Program-made: the position numbers and the translations under genes
The notes under the pieces: generated by a model
Told to the model about the DNA's origin: nothing
The model's database searches: none
What the model saw: the letters and a program-made list of their open reading frames with translations, nothing else
In this document: one piece after another, positions 1 to 5,638 of the stretch
Layout of the letters: the number at the start of each line of letters is the position of its first letter
Numbering within the stretch: position 1 is the stretch's first letter
Assembly: GCA_041477815.1 (NCBI GenBank)
Contig: JBGOUV010000383.1
Location: 1 to 6,686 of the forward strand
DNA: 6,686 nt
Direction of reading: 5' to 3'
Origin: JBGOUV01 sp041477815
Lineage (GTDB): Bacteria; Acidobacteriota; Terriglobia; Bryobacterales; JACQDG01

Positions 1-25
1 GGCGAAAGATGACCAGCCGGGGTTT

Positions 26-58
26 CACTGGACACTGGCCACTGGACACTGGCCACTG
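26..58. repeat. Tandem 7-bp-period repeat upstream of bshA
   Basis: Four and a half copies of the heptamer CACTGG(A/C) run head to tail. The A and C variants alternate, so the array can also be read as two exact copies of a 14-mer starting at 27 and 41. It lies 20 bp before the bshA start codon. The in-frame stop at 10-12 precedes it, so it is not part of bshA. No coding role is visible. It shares its period, but not its sequence, with the array after queF. Confidence 0.85.
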
Positions 59-78
59 CCGTCCCGCCGGCTACTGCC

Positions 79-1194
79 TTGAATATCGGCATCACCTGCT
101 ACCCCACCTACGGCGGCAGCGGCATCGTTGCTACCGAGCTGGGAATGGAGCTGGCGGCGCGGGGCCACGAGATCCACTTCATCAGTTACGCCAACCCCAT
201 TCGCCTGAACACCGACCACCCGCGGATTCACTACCACGAGGTGGAGGTCTCTACCTATCCGCTGTTCCTCTATCCGCCCTATTGCCTGGCCCTGGCGTCG
301 CGCATGGCGGAGGTAGCCGAGGCGGCGCGCCTGGATCTGTTGCACGTACACTACGCCATCCCGCACGCCATCAGCGCCCTGCTGGCCAAGCAGATGCTGG
401 GCGGACGGCTGCCGTTTATCACCACGCTGCACGGGACCGACATTACGCTGGTGGGGGCCGACCGATCGTACCTGCCCATCGTGAAGTTCTCGATCGAAGA
501 GAGCGACGGGGTCACCGCCATCAGCCGGTACCTGGAGGAGCGGACGCGGTCGGTATTCGGAGTGACCAACGAGATTCGGGTGATCCACAACTTCGTCAAC
601 TGCGAGCTGTACCGGCGGAATCCGGATCCGGCGGCACGGCTGGCCTACGCCGCGGCCGGGGAGAAGATTCTCGTGCACCTGTCGAACTTCCGGCCGGTGA
701 AGCGGGTGCTGGACGTGGTGCGCGTGTTTGCGTCGGTGCGACGGGAGGTCCGGGCCAAGCTGTTGATGATCGGCGATGGACCCGACCGCGGACCGGCCGA
801 GCACCTGGCGCGGGAGTTGGGCGTCGAGAAGGACGCCGTTTTCCTGGGGAAGCAGAACCGGATCGGGGATCTGCTGGCCATCTCCGACGTGATGCTGCTG
901 CCGAGCGAGCACGAGGCGTTTGGCCTCGCCGCGCTGGAGGCGATGGCGTGCGGGGTCCCGACCGTGGCGGCGCGGACCGGTGGCATCCCGGAGCTGATCA
1001 CCGACGGCGTCGACGGCCTGCTGGCGCCGGTGGGGGACATCGAAGGGATGGCGGGACTGGCCGTGTCGCTCCTGGTGGACGAGGCTCGCTGGGCGGGGTT
1101 TGCGGTGGCGGCGCGCGCGGCGGCCCAGACGCGGTTCGACACGCGCCGCATCATTCCGCAATACGAAGACCTCTACCAGACGGTTCTGGCGTAG
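79..1194 (+). CDS. bshA: BshA, N-acetyl-alpha-D-glucosaminyl L-malate synthase (bacillithiol biosynthesis)
   Basis: GT-B fold glycosyltransferase (GT4 family) that transfers GlcNAc from UDP-GlcNAc to L-malate. This is the first step of bacillithiol synthesis in the cytoplasm, followed in the pathway by BshB deacetylase and BshC cysteine ligase. The 371-residue protein matches the family length. It opens with the characteristic GITCYPTYGGSG segment (residues 4-15), then HEIHFI, RLNTDHP and HEVEV blocks typical of BshA rather than generic GT4 enzymes. TTLHGTD is at 115-121, SNFRPVKR at 202-209, GDGP follows, and the donor-binding E-x7-E pair is Glu279/Glu287. The start is TTG at 79: an in-frame stop lies at 10-12, no ATG or GTG falls between, and the family N-terminus begins exactly here. 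No clear Shine-Dalgarno precedes it. bshB and bshC are not in the window. Function is by recognition of the family; confidence is high. Confidence 0.93.
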   Translation: MNIGITCYPTYGGSGIVATELGMELAARGHEIHFISYANPIRLNTDHPRIHYHEVEVSTYPLFLYPPYCLALASRMAEVAEAARLDLLHVHYAIPHAISALLAKQMLGGRLPFITTLHGTDITLVGADRSYLPIVKFSIEESDGVTAISRYLEERTRSVFGVTNEIRVIHNFVNCELYRRNPDPAARLAYAAAGEKILVHLSNFRPVKRVLDVVRVFASVRREVRAKLLMIGDGPDRGPAEHLARELGVEKDAVFLGKQNRIGDLLAISDVMLLPSEHEAFGLAALEAMACGVPTVAARTGGIPELITDGVDGLLAPVGDIEGMAGLAVSLLVDEARWAGFAVAARAAAQTRFDTRRIIPQYEDLYQTVLA

Positions 1195-1200
1195 TCTAAT
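1195..1200 (+). promoter_or_regulatory. Putative -10 element for a leaderless phosphodiesterase transcript
   Basis: TCTAAT matches the TATAAT consensus at five of six positions. It sits directly after the bshA stop codon (1192-1194) and six bases before the ATG at 1207. No Shine-Dalgarno lies in the 12-bp gap. If used, transcription would start at or next to the A of the ATG. There is no TG-N extension and no obvious -35. The gene could equally be read through from bshA. Confidence 0.35.
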
Positions 1201-1206
1201 ATCCTT

Positions 1207-2421
1207 ATGCGCCTGATCCTGATGGTCCTGCTGCTGGCCTTCCCTGCCCTGTCCCAGCAGAAGAAGCTGCTGGTGATTTCGATTGACGGCCTCGACTACC
1301 GGTATCTTCGCGACGCCGACAAGCTGGGGCTGAAGACCCCCACCCTGCGGAAGCTGGTCCGCGAGGGAGCGGTGGCCGACGGAGTGGTGGGGATCGTCCC
1401 CACGGTCACGTGGCCGTCGCACACCACCATCATCACCAGCGTCCCGGCGGCGCTGCACGGCATCCCCACCAACGATCAGCCCGGCCAGCCGAACCAGCGC
1501 TGGTGGTTCACCAAGTTTCTCAAGGCTCGCACCCTCTGGCAGGAGGCGCGCGCCAAGGGACTCACCGTGGCGACGCTGTTCTGGCCGGTGACGGTGGGGG
1601 CGGACGTGAATTTCAACCTGCCGGAGTTCTGGCTGGAGCGGCACGGGCACGCGACCGATCTAGGGCCGATCGAGAAGCATGCCACACCCGGCCTGTCCGA
1701 GCGGATTACGCAGGAGTACCCGTCGTTTCCCGCGTCGGTGCTGAGCGACCGCGGCATCCTGATTGCTACGAGGTACCTGCTCGAAACCGAGAAGCCTGAC
1801 CTAACACTGGTACATATCGCGGACCTGGACGGCGAGCAGCACGAAACCGGAGCCTTCTCGCGAAACGCCAAAGCGATCCTCGAATATCAGGATGAATTGC
1901 TGGCCTGGACCCTCCAGGCGCTGCCGCCGAACACCGTGGTCGCTCTCGTCTCGGACCACGGGTTTGAGACCTCGGAGCGCGTGTTCCATCCCCAAGCGGT
2001 GACGGCGGATTGCGCCGTGGCCGAAGGCCTGGCCGGCGCGACCACCGACGAGGCGGCGGCGAAACTGCGCGCCCTGGTGGGCCAGGGCGTGGTGGCGCGC
2101 GAGGTGTCGATGGACGAGGTACGCCGCCTGGCCCCCCAACTGGGCTCCTGGAAGGCCGCCTTCGAGACCGAACGCAACATCACTGTCAGCGCGGCGGCCA
2201 GCACCGCGATGGTGCAGCCGGGCAAGGGGCTCGGCGTCCATGGGCTGTGGCCTACGCGGCGCGACTACCGCGCGTCGTTCCTGTTGTGGGGGCCGGGAAT
2301 CGCCGCCCGGCGGATCCCCGAGATCTCGATGCTCGATGAAGGGCCCACGCTGGCCGAGATCCTCGGGGTCAGACTGGAGGCGGCTCAGGGACGGTCAGTG
2401 TTGCGGCAGGTCCTGCAATAG
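1207..2421 (+). CDS. Secreted NPP-like phosphodiesterase, alkaline phosphatase superfamily
   Basis: 404-residue enzyme of the nucleotide pyrophosphatase/phosphodiesterase branch of the alkaline phosphatase superfamily, which hydrolyses phosphodiester or phosphate bonds with two metal ions, usually zinc. Residues 1-16 form a short signal peptide (charged start, leucine-rich core, Ala-Leu-Ser before Gln-Gln), so the enzyme is probably exported. All seven expected active-site positions are visible: Asp27 in VISIDGL; nucleophile Thr68 in PTVTWPSHTT; Asp208 and His212 in ADLDGEQH; Asp250 and His251 in SDHGF; and His345 in GVHG. The gene starts 12 bp after bshA on the same strand and could be cotranscribed, but no bacillithiol role is implied by the sequence. 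Its 3' end overlaps the convergent uma2-like gene. Substrate cannot be read from the sequence; nucleotide, phospholipid headgroup or sugar-phosphate esters are all possible. Confidence 0.88.
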   Translation: MRLILMVLLLAFPALSQQKKLLVISIDGLDYRYLRDADKLGLKTPTLRKLVREGAVADGVVGIVPTVTWPSHTTIITSVPAALHGIPTNDQPGQPNQRWWFTKFLKARTLWQEARAKGLTVATLFWPVTVGADVNFNLPEFWLERHGHATDLGPIEKHATPGLSERITQEYPSFPASVLSDRGILIATRYLLETEKPDLTLVHIADLDGEQHETGAFSRNAKAILEYQDELLAWTLQALPPNTVVALVSDHGFETSERVFHPQAVTADCAVAEGLAGATTDEAAAKLRALVGQGVVAREVSMDEVRRLAPQLGSWKAAFETERNITVSAAASTAMVQPGKGLGVHGLWPTRRDYRASFLLWGPGIAARRIPEISMLDEGPTLAEILGVRLEAAQGRSVLRQVLQ

Positions 2422-2913
2422 CTCGTGCAGCGTGATCTCGAGCTGGTATTCCGGCAGCGACAGGGCGGGCAGTGTAGTGAGGCCGCTTTCGCTGTAAGCG
2501 TGGAGCTGCCTCAGCCAAGGGTCTATCAGCCAGACATGCCGGACCCCCAGCGCCAGGTATTCACGCAGTTTGTCGAGGATGTCGACGTAACGGTCGTCCT
2601 TGGAAACGATCTCCATCACCACGAACGGCGGGCGCTCGGGGACCGGCTGCGTGGGGAAAGGTGGCGCGAAGATAGCGACATCGGCCACGCGGTAAACCTC
2701 GGCCTCGACTTGGAGACGCAGCTCCGAACAGACCCGGACCGGGTGAGACAGGGCCAGTTGCATGAACCGGTAAGTGAGGCGAGGTTGAATGACGCTGTGG
2801 ACATAGTCGGGCATGCCCCGCTCCACAATCTCGCCGCGAACGTATTCGGGCTCCCGATCCGGGAAGGTGGTACGAAGATAGTCAGCCGCGCTGCTGAAGG
2901 TCTCGGCGTCCAT
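2395..2913 (-). CDS. Uma2/DUF820 family protein with PD-(D/E)XK nuclease-like fold
   Basis: 172-residue protein of the Uma2 (DUF820) family, which has a restriction-endonuclease-like fold and is expanded in cyanobacteria and some other phyla. Its biological role is poorly known. Visible family marks are the early Y-x-x-G-E-I-V-E segment with Glu28; RVADVAIF with Asp78; VVMEIVSKDD with Glu101; Lys115 in the following helix; and the closing GVRHVWLIDPWLRQL block at 123-137. These are the positions expected for metal binding and catalysis, so it looks intact. The start is the ATG at 2911-2913. An in-frame extension upstream to 3042 would run antisense through the start of cpaF and lacks family similarity. 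The stop codon lies inside the 3' end of the phosphodiesterase gene (27-bp overlap, convergent). The gene is the only minus-strand gene in the window, suggesting it was added to an otherwise colinear region. Confidence 0.85.
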   Translation of the reverse strand: MDAETFSSAADYLRTTFPDREPEYVRGEIVERGMPDYVHSVIQPRLTYRFMQLALSHPVRVCSELRLQVEAEVYRVADVAIFAPPFPTQPVPERPPFVVMEIVSKDDRYVDILDKLREYLALGVRHVWLIDPWLRQLHAYSESGLTTLPALSLPEYQLEITLHELLQDLPQH

Positions 2914-2919
2914 ACCGGA

Positions 2920-2928
2920 ACCATAGCA
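2920..2928 (-). promoter_or_regulatory. Putative extended -10 promoter for the uma2-like gene
   Basis: On the minus strand TG-C-TATGGT reads from 2928 to 2920. The hexamer ends six bases before the ATG, and no Shine-Dalgarno is present in between. This is the arrangement expected of an extended -10 promoter making a leaderless mRNA. The TG pair lies in the palindrome CACGTG at 2927-2932, shared with the opposite promoter. Confidence 0.4.
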
Positions 2929-2930
2929 CG

Positions 2931-2939
2931 TGTTATCCT
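2931..2939 (+). promoter_or_regulatory. Putative extended -10 promoter for cpaF
   Basis: TG-T-TATCCT reads on the plus strand, with the hexamer ending seven bases before the cpaF ATG and no Shine-Dalgarno sequence. It is back to back with the minus-strand element. Only eight bases separate the two hexamers, so two RNA polymerases could not occupy both at once. Confidence 0.4.
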
Positions 2940-2946
2940 CTACTTG

Positions 2947-4281
2947 ATGGCCACCAATTTCCGTCCGGCGGGACCGCCGCCGGGCCGGTCTGTCATTCCG
3001 TCGGCCGCCGATCGCTACTTTGAGCTGAAGAGCCAGATCCACCGCAAGCTGATCGGAGTGTTGAACTACGACTCGATCTCAGCGCTGCCCAAGGAGCGCA
3101 TGCGGTCGGAGATCGGCCGGATCGTGGAGCGCCTGCTCGAGGAAGAGCGCGTGCCTATGAATACGGCCGAGCAGAACAAGATCATCGAGGAGGTGCTCGA
3201 CGAGGCCCTGGGCCTGGGGCCGCTGGAGCCGCTGCTCAAGGAGCCGACCATCTCGGACATCCTGGTGAACCGGCACAACCGCGTGTTCATCGAGCGCAAC
3301 GGGAAGCTGTCCCTGACCAACGTCCGGTTCAAGGACGACGGGCATCTGCTGCATATTATTGAGAAGATCGTCTCCCAGGTGGGACGGCGGATCGACGAGT
3401 CGTCGCCCATCGTGGACGCCCGCCTGCCCGACGGGTCGCGCGTGAACGCCATCATCCCGCCGCTGGCGCTGGACGGGCCGTCGCTTTGTATCCGGCGGTT
3501 CGGGCGCCACGTCATCACCAGCGACGAGATGATCCGGATCAAGACGATTACGCCGAACATGCTCCGGTTCCTGAACGCGTGCGTGCAGTCCAAGACCACC
3601 ATCCTGATCTCGGGCGGAACCGGCTCGGGCAAGACCACCATGCTCAACGCGCTGTCGCGGGCGATTCCGGAGGAGGAGCGCGTCATCACCATCGAGGACA
3701 CGGCCGAGCTGCAGCTCCAGCAGCGGCACGTGGTGAAGTTCGAGACGCGGCCGGCCAATATCCAAAAGGAAGGCGCCATCACCCAGCGGCAACTCCTGCG
3801 GACGGCGCTCCGCATGCGCCCCGACCGCATTATCGTGGGCGAGGTCCGCGGCGGCGAGGCATTGGACATGTTGCAGGCCATGAATACCGGTGTCGAGGGC
3901 TCGATGTCCACGGTGCACGCCAACACCCCGCGAGACGCCTTCTCGCGCCTGGAGACCATGGTCCTGATGGCCGACCTGGAGATGCCGGTGCGCGTGATCC
4001 TGCAGCAGCTCTCGTCGGCGATCAAGATCGTGGTGCAGGTGTCGCGCCTGTCGGACGGATCGCGCAAGATGATCAACATCTCCGAGGTGCTGGGGGTGAA
4101 GGACGACATGATCCTGCTGAACTCGGTGGTGGAGTTCGTCCGCACCGGGGTGAGCGATTCGGGCAAGGTGTTGGGACGGTTTCAGTGGAGCGGGCAGCCG
4201 CCGCGCATCCTGGAGCGGCTGCGGGTGAGCGGCATCGAGCTGCCGGCGGAGATGTTCAAAGAGGTAGTCGAGATTAGTTGA
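2947..4281 (+). CDS. cpaF: CpaF/TadA-type secretion ATPase (type IV pilus/Tad-like GspE family)
   Basis: 444-residue hexameric ATPase of the CpaF/TadA/VirB11 family that powers Tad (Flp) pilus assembly or related type II/IV secretion at the inner face of the cytoplasmic membrane. An alpha-helical N-terminal region carries LGLGPLEPLL and ISDILVN. Then come Walker A GGTGSGKTT (223-231), the Asp box TIEDTAEL with Glu250/Asp251, Walker B with IIVGEVRGGE (295-304), and the His box STVHAN with His324. All key residues are present, so it looks active. The ATG at 2947 was chosen because family similarity begins soon after it; the longer open frame back to 2425 only mirrors the minus-strand uma2-like gene. 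No tadB, tadC, cpaB, cpaC or pilin gene follows, so it is an orphan here. Its TGA stop lies in the first unit of the 8-bp repeat. Confidence 0.93.
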   Translation: MATNFRPAGPPPGRSVIPSAADRYFELKSQIHRKLIGVLNYDSISALPKERMRSEIGRIVERLLEEERVPMNTAEQNKIIEEVLDEALGLGPLEPLLKEPTISDILVNRHNRVFIERNGKLSLTNVRFKDDGHLLHIIEKIVSQVGRRIDESSPIVDARLPDGSRVNAIIPPLALDGPSLCIRRFGRHVITSDEMIRIKTITPNMLRFLNACVQSKTTILISGGTGSGKTTMLNALSRAIPEEERVITIEDTAELQLQQRHVVKFETRPANIQKEGAITQRQLLRTALRMRPDRIIVGEVRGGEALDMLQAMNTGVEGSMSTVHANTPRDAFSRLETMVLMADLEMPVRVILQQLSSAIKIVVQVSRLSDGSRKMINISEVLGVKDDMILLNSVVEFVRTGVSDSGKVLGRFQWSGQPPRILERLRVSGIELPAEMFKEVVEIS

Positions 4282-4384
4282 GAATTTGAGGATTGGAGGA
4301 TTTGAGAATTGGCGCACGGCACGAAGGGTAGGCGCGTTGGCGGGGCGGGCCAATTCTCAAATTCTCGAATCCTCAAATACTCAG
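4278..4384. repeat. Inverted repeat built of 8-bp units between cpaF and queF
   Basis: The left arm (4278-4312) consists of four octamers related to TTGAGAAT plus TGG. The right arm (4350-4384) is its reverse complement at 31 of 35 positions. A 37-bp GC-rich spacer (4313-4349) lies between. As RNA, 33 of 35 positions can pair: two mismatches become G-U wobbles, leaving A-A at 4283/4379 and G-G at 4295/4367. The first octamer contains the cpaF stop codon. The left arm contains GGAGGA (4295-4300) and TTG (4309-4311), so the fold would hide the best queF initiation site. There is no T tract after the right arm, so it does not look like a standard intrinsic terminator. Confidence 0.9.
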
Positions 4385-4767
4385 ATTGCTCCGAGGCCGG
4401 CCTGGACGCCCCACTACCATCCATTGAGACGTGGCCCAATCAGTACCCCGGCTACGAGATCCAGATCGAGATTCCCGAGTTCACCTCGGTGTGCCCCAAG
4501 ACCGGCCTGCCCGACTTCGGCGTCCTGTCCGTGACCTACATACCGGACAAACTTTGTCTGGAACTGAAGAGCTTCAAGGAGTACCTCCTGGCCTACCGCA
4601 ACCTGGGAATCTTCTACGAGAACGTAGTAAACCGGCTGCTCGCCGACGTGGTGCGCGCGGCCCAGCCGGTGGAAGCGACGGTGGTGGGCCGCTTCACCCC
4701 CCGCGGCGGTTTGCGCTCGACGATCACAGCCAGCTACCGCCGGCCTCGCCGAAAATCCACCCTCTGA
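4309..4767 (+). CDS. queF: QueF, NADPH-dependent 7-cyano-7-deazaguanine (preQ0) reductase
   Basis: Reduces the nitrile of preQ0 to the amine of preQ1 in queuosine tRNA-modification synthesis, in the cytoplasm. The family core is plain: PEFTSVCPKTGLPDFG with catalytic Cys62 and Asp69, the NADPH-binding block ELKSFKEY (85-92), YRNLGIFYEN with Glu104, and FTPRGG near the C-terminus. This is the short, single-domain (type I) form. Clear similarity begins only around IETWPNQYP (residue 39). The TTG at 4309 is the only standard start codon in frame; GGAGGA lies eight bases before it. Residues 15-26 are then translated from the right arm of the inverted repeat. Alternatives are CTG at 4402 (GAGG five bases before it) or ATT at 4423. 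The residue before the conserved Glu is Tyr, where B. subtilis QueF has His. Identity is secure; the start is not. Confidence 0.92.
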   Translation: MAHGTKGRRVGGAGQFSNSRILKYSDCSEAGLDAPLPSIETWPNQYPGYEIQIEIPEFTSVCPKTGLPDFGVLSVTYIPDKLCLELKSFKEYLLAYRNLGIFYENVVNRLLADVVRAAQPVEATVVGRFTPRGGLRSTITASYRRPRRKSTL

Positions 4768-4794
4768 CCCCTGGCCCCCGACCCCCGACCCCTG
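4764..4794. repeat. Tandem 7-bp-period repeat between queF and uppS
   Basis: Four heptamers of the form C(T/C)G(A/G)CCC run head to tail, followed by a partial CTG. The queF TGA stop (4765-4767) is inside the first unit. The array fills most of the 43-bp gap to uppS and ends where the putative uppS promoter begins. The period is the same as in the array before bshA, but the sequence differs. Confidence 0.85.
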
Positions 4795-4801
4795 TTATAT
4801 T
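4793..4801 (+). promoter_or_regulatory. Putative extended -10 promoter for uppS-cdsA
   Basis: TG-T-TATATT is an AT-rich patch in very GC-rich surroundings. The hexamer matches TATAAT at five of six positions and ends nine bases before the uppS ATG. Transcription would begin within about three bases of the start codon. Only a weak GGTG (4802-4805) could serve as a ribosome binding site. Confidence 0.45.
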
Positions 4802-4810
4802 GGTGCTTGC

Positions 4811-5638
4811 ATGGAAAAGTTCTTCAATGCCGTAAAGCAGGGGACCCGCGAGTGGCATCTGGCCGAGCAAATTGACCCGCACCGGCTGCCGCGGCACGTA
4901 GCCATCATTATGGATGGCAACGGGCGCTGGGCGCAGCGGCGGCATCTGCCTCGCGTGGCGGGACACCGGTCCGGGGTGCGGCCGGTGCGGGAGACCATCG
5001 AGAGCTGCGCGCAACTGGGGATCGGGTATCTGACCCTGTACGCGTTTTCGGTGGAGAACTGGAAAAGGCCGCGGCAGGAGGTGGACACGCTGTGGCATCT
5101 GCTGCGGCACTCCCTGATCAACGAGCTGCCGGAGTTGAAGCGGAACGGGGTGCGGATGCAGGTCATCGGGCGGATCGACCAGCTTCCCGAGGAGGTCCAG
5201 CGCGACCTCGATCGGGCCATGCTGGACACCTCCACCAACACCGGCCTGCAGTTGACCATCGCATTGAACTATGGCGCGCGGACCGAGATCGTGGATGCGG
5301 TGAACGCGCTGCTGGAGCGGGCCCGCCGCACCGGAGCGCCGTGCCCTCCCATCAGCGAAGAGGAGTTCGGACAGAACCTCTACACGGCGGGCATGCCCGA
5401 CCCGGACCTCCTGATCCGGACGTCGGGCGAGCTGCGGGTGTCCAACTTCCTGCTGTGGCAGATCGCTTACGCCGAGATCTGGGTCACCGAGAAGTTCTGG
5501 CCGGACTTCCGGCGCGCCGACCTGTTGCAGGCGATCCTGGATTATCAGAAGCGGGAGCGCCGTTACGGCGGGGTCGGGGAGCCGGAGGCGGGCGAGGTGC
5601 TCGCGCCGGTAGCGGTCAGCCGTTCGCACCACTCGTGA
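4811..5638 (+). CDS. uppS: UppS, undecaprenyl diphosphate synthase (cis-prenyltransferase)
   Basis: Elongates farnesyl diphosphate with isopentenyl diphosphate units in cis configuration to make undecaprenyl diphosphate, the lipid carrier for peptidoglycan and other surface polymers. The 275-residue protein shows the family blocks in order: HVAIIMDGNGRWA (29-41) with catalytic Asp35; AGHRSG (50-55); TLYAFSVENWKRP; ALNYGAR; and RTSGELRVSNFLLWQ (203-217) with substrate-binding Arg203 and Arg209. Glu222 in AYAEIWV is the expected magnesium ligand. The roughly 25 residues after the last helix (ERRYGG) form an unremarkable tail rich in Glu, Ala and Val. The ATG at 4811 gives the usual family N-terminus. 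It shares a 4-bp GTGA overlap with cdsA, so the two are surely translated from one mRNA. Chain length cannot be read exactly from sequence. Confidence 0.95.
   Translation: MEKFFNAVKQGTREWHLAEQIDPHRLPRHVAIIMDGNGRWAQRRHLPRVAGHRSGVRPVRETIESCAQLGIGYLTLYAFSVENWKRPRQEVDTLWHLLRHSLINELPELKRNGVRMQVIGRIDQLPEEVQRDLDRAMLDTSTNTGLQLTIALNYGARTEIVDAVNALLERARRTGAPCPPISEEEFGQNLYTAGMPDPDLLIRTSGELRVSNFLLWQIAYAEIWVTEKFWPDFRRADLLQAILDYQKRERRYGGVGEPEAGEVLAPVAVSRSHHS

Noticed and set aside
26..58. CRISPR-like array
   Set aside because: The units are 7 bp with no spacers, so this is a simple tandem repeat.
9..1199. Plus-strand open frame starting at the ATG at 9
   Set aside because: It is out of frame with bshA and has a low-complexity Gly/Arg/Ala-rich translation.
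25..1650. Long minus-strand open frame opposite bshA and the phosphodiesterase
   Set aside because: It is a shadow of GC-rich codon bias on the opposite strand, rich in Arg, His, Gln and Val, with no recognisable domain.
2406..2416. GCAGG/CCTGC inverted repeat at the convergent gene ends as a bidirectional terminator
   Set aside because: The loop would be one base and there is no T tract on either side; it is within coding sequence of both genes.
2425..2946. In-frame upstream extension of cpaF by 174 codons
   Set aside because: It lies opposite the well-supported uma2-like gene, shows no CpaF similarity, and family similarity begins after the ATG at 2947.
2914..3042. 43-codon N-terminal extension of the uma2-like gene
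   Set aside because: It would run antisense through the beginning of cpaF, is rich in Arg from GC-rich antisense codons, and lacks family similarity; the ATG at 2911-2913 fits.
3079..4353. Long minus-strand open frame opposite cpaF
   Set aside because: It is an antisense shadow of a gene with all motifs intact; composition is Arg/His/Leu-rich and there is no domain.
4278..4384. preQ1 riboswitch upstream of queF
   Set aside because: The region is an octamer-built inverted repeat; the small pseudoknot and A-rich tail of known preQ1 aptamers are not visible.
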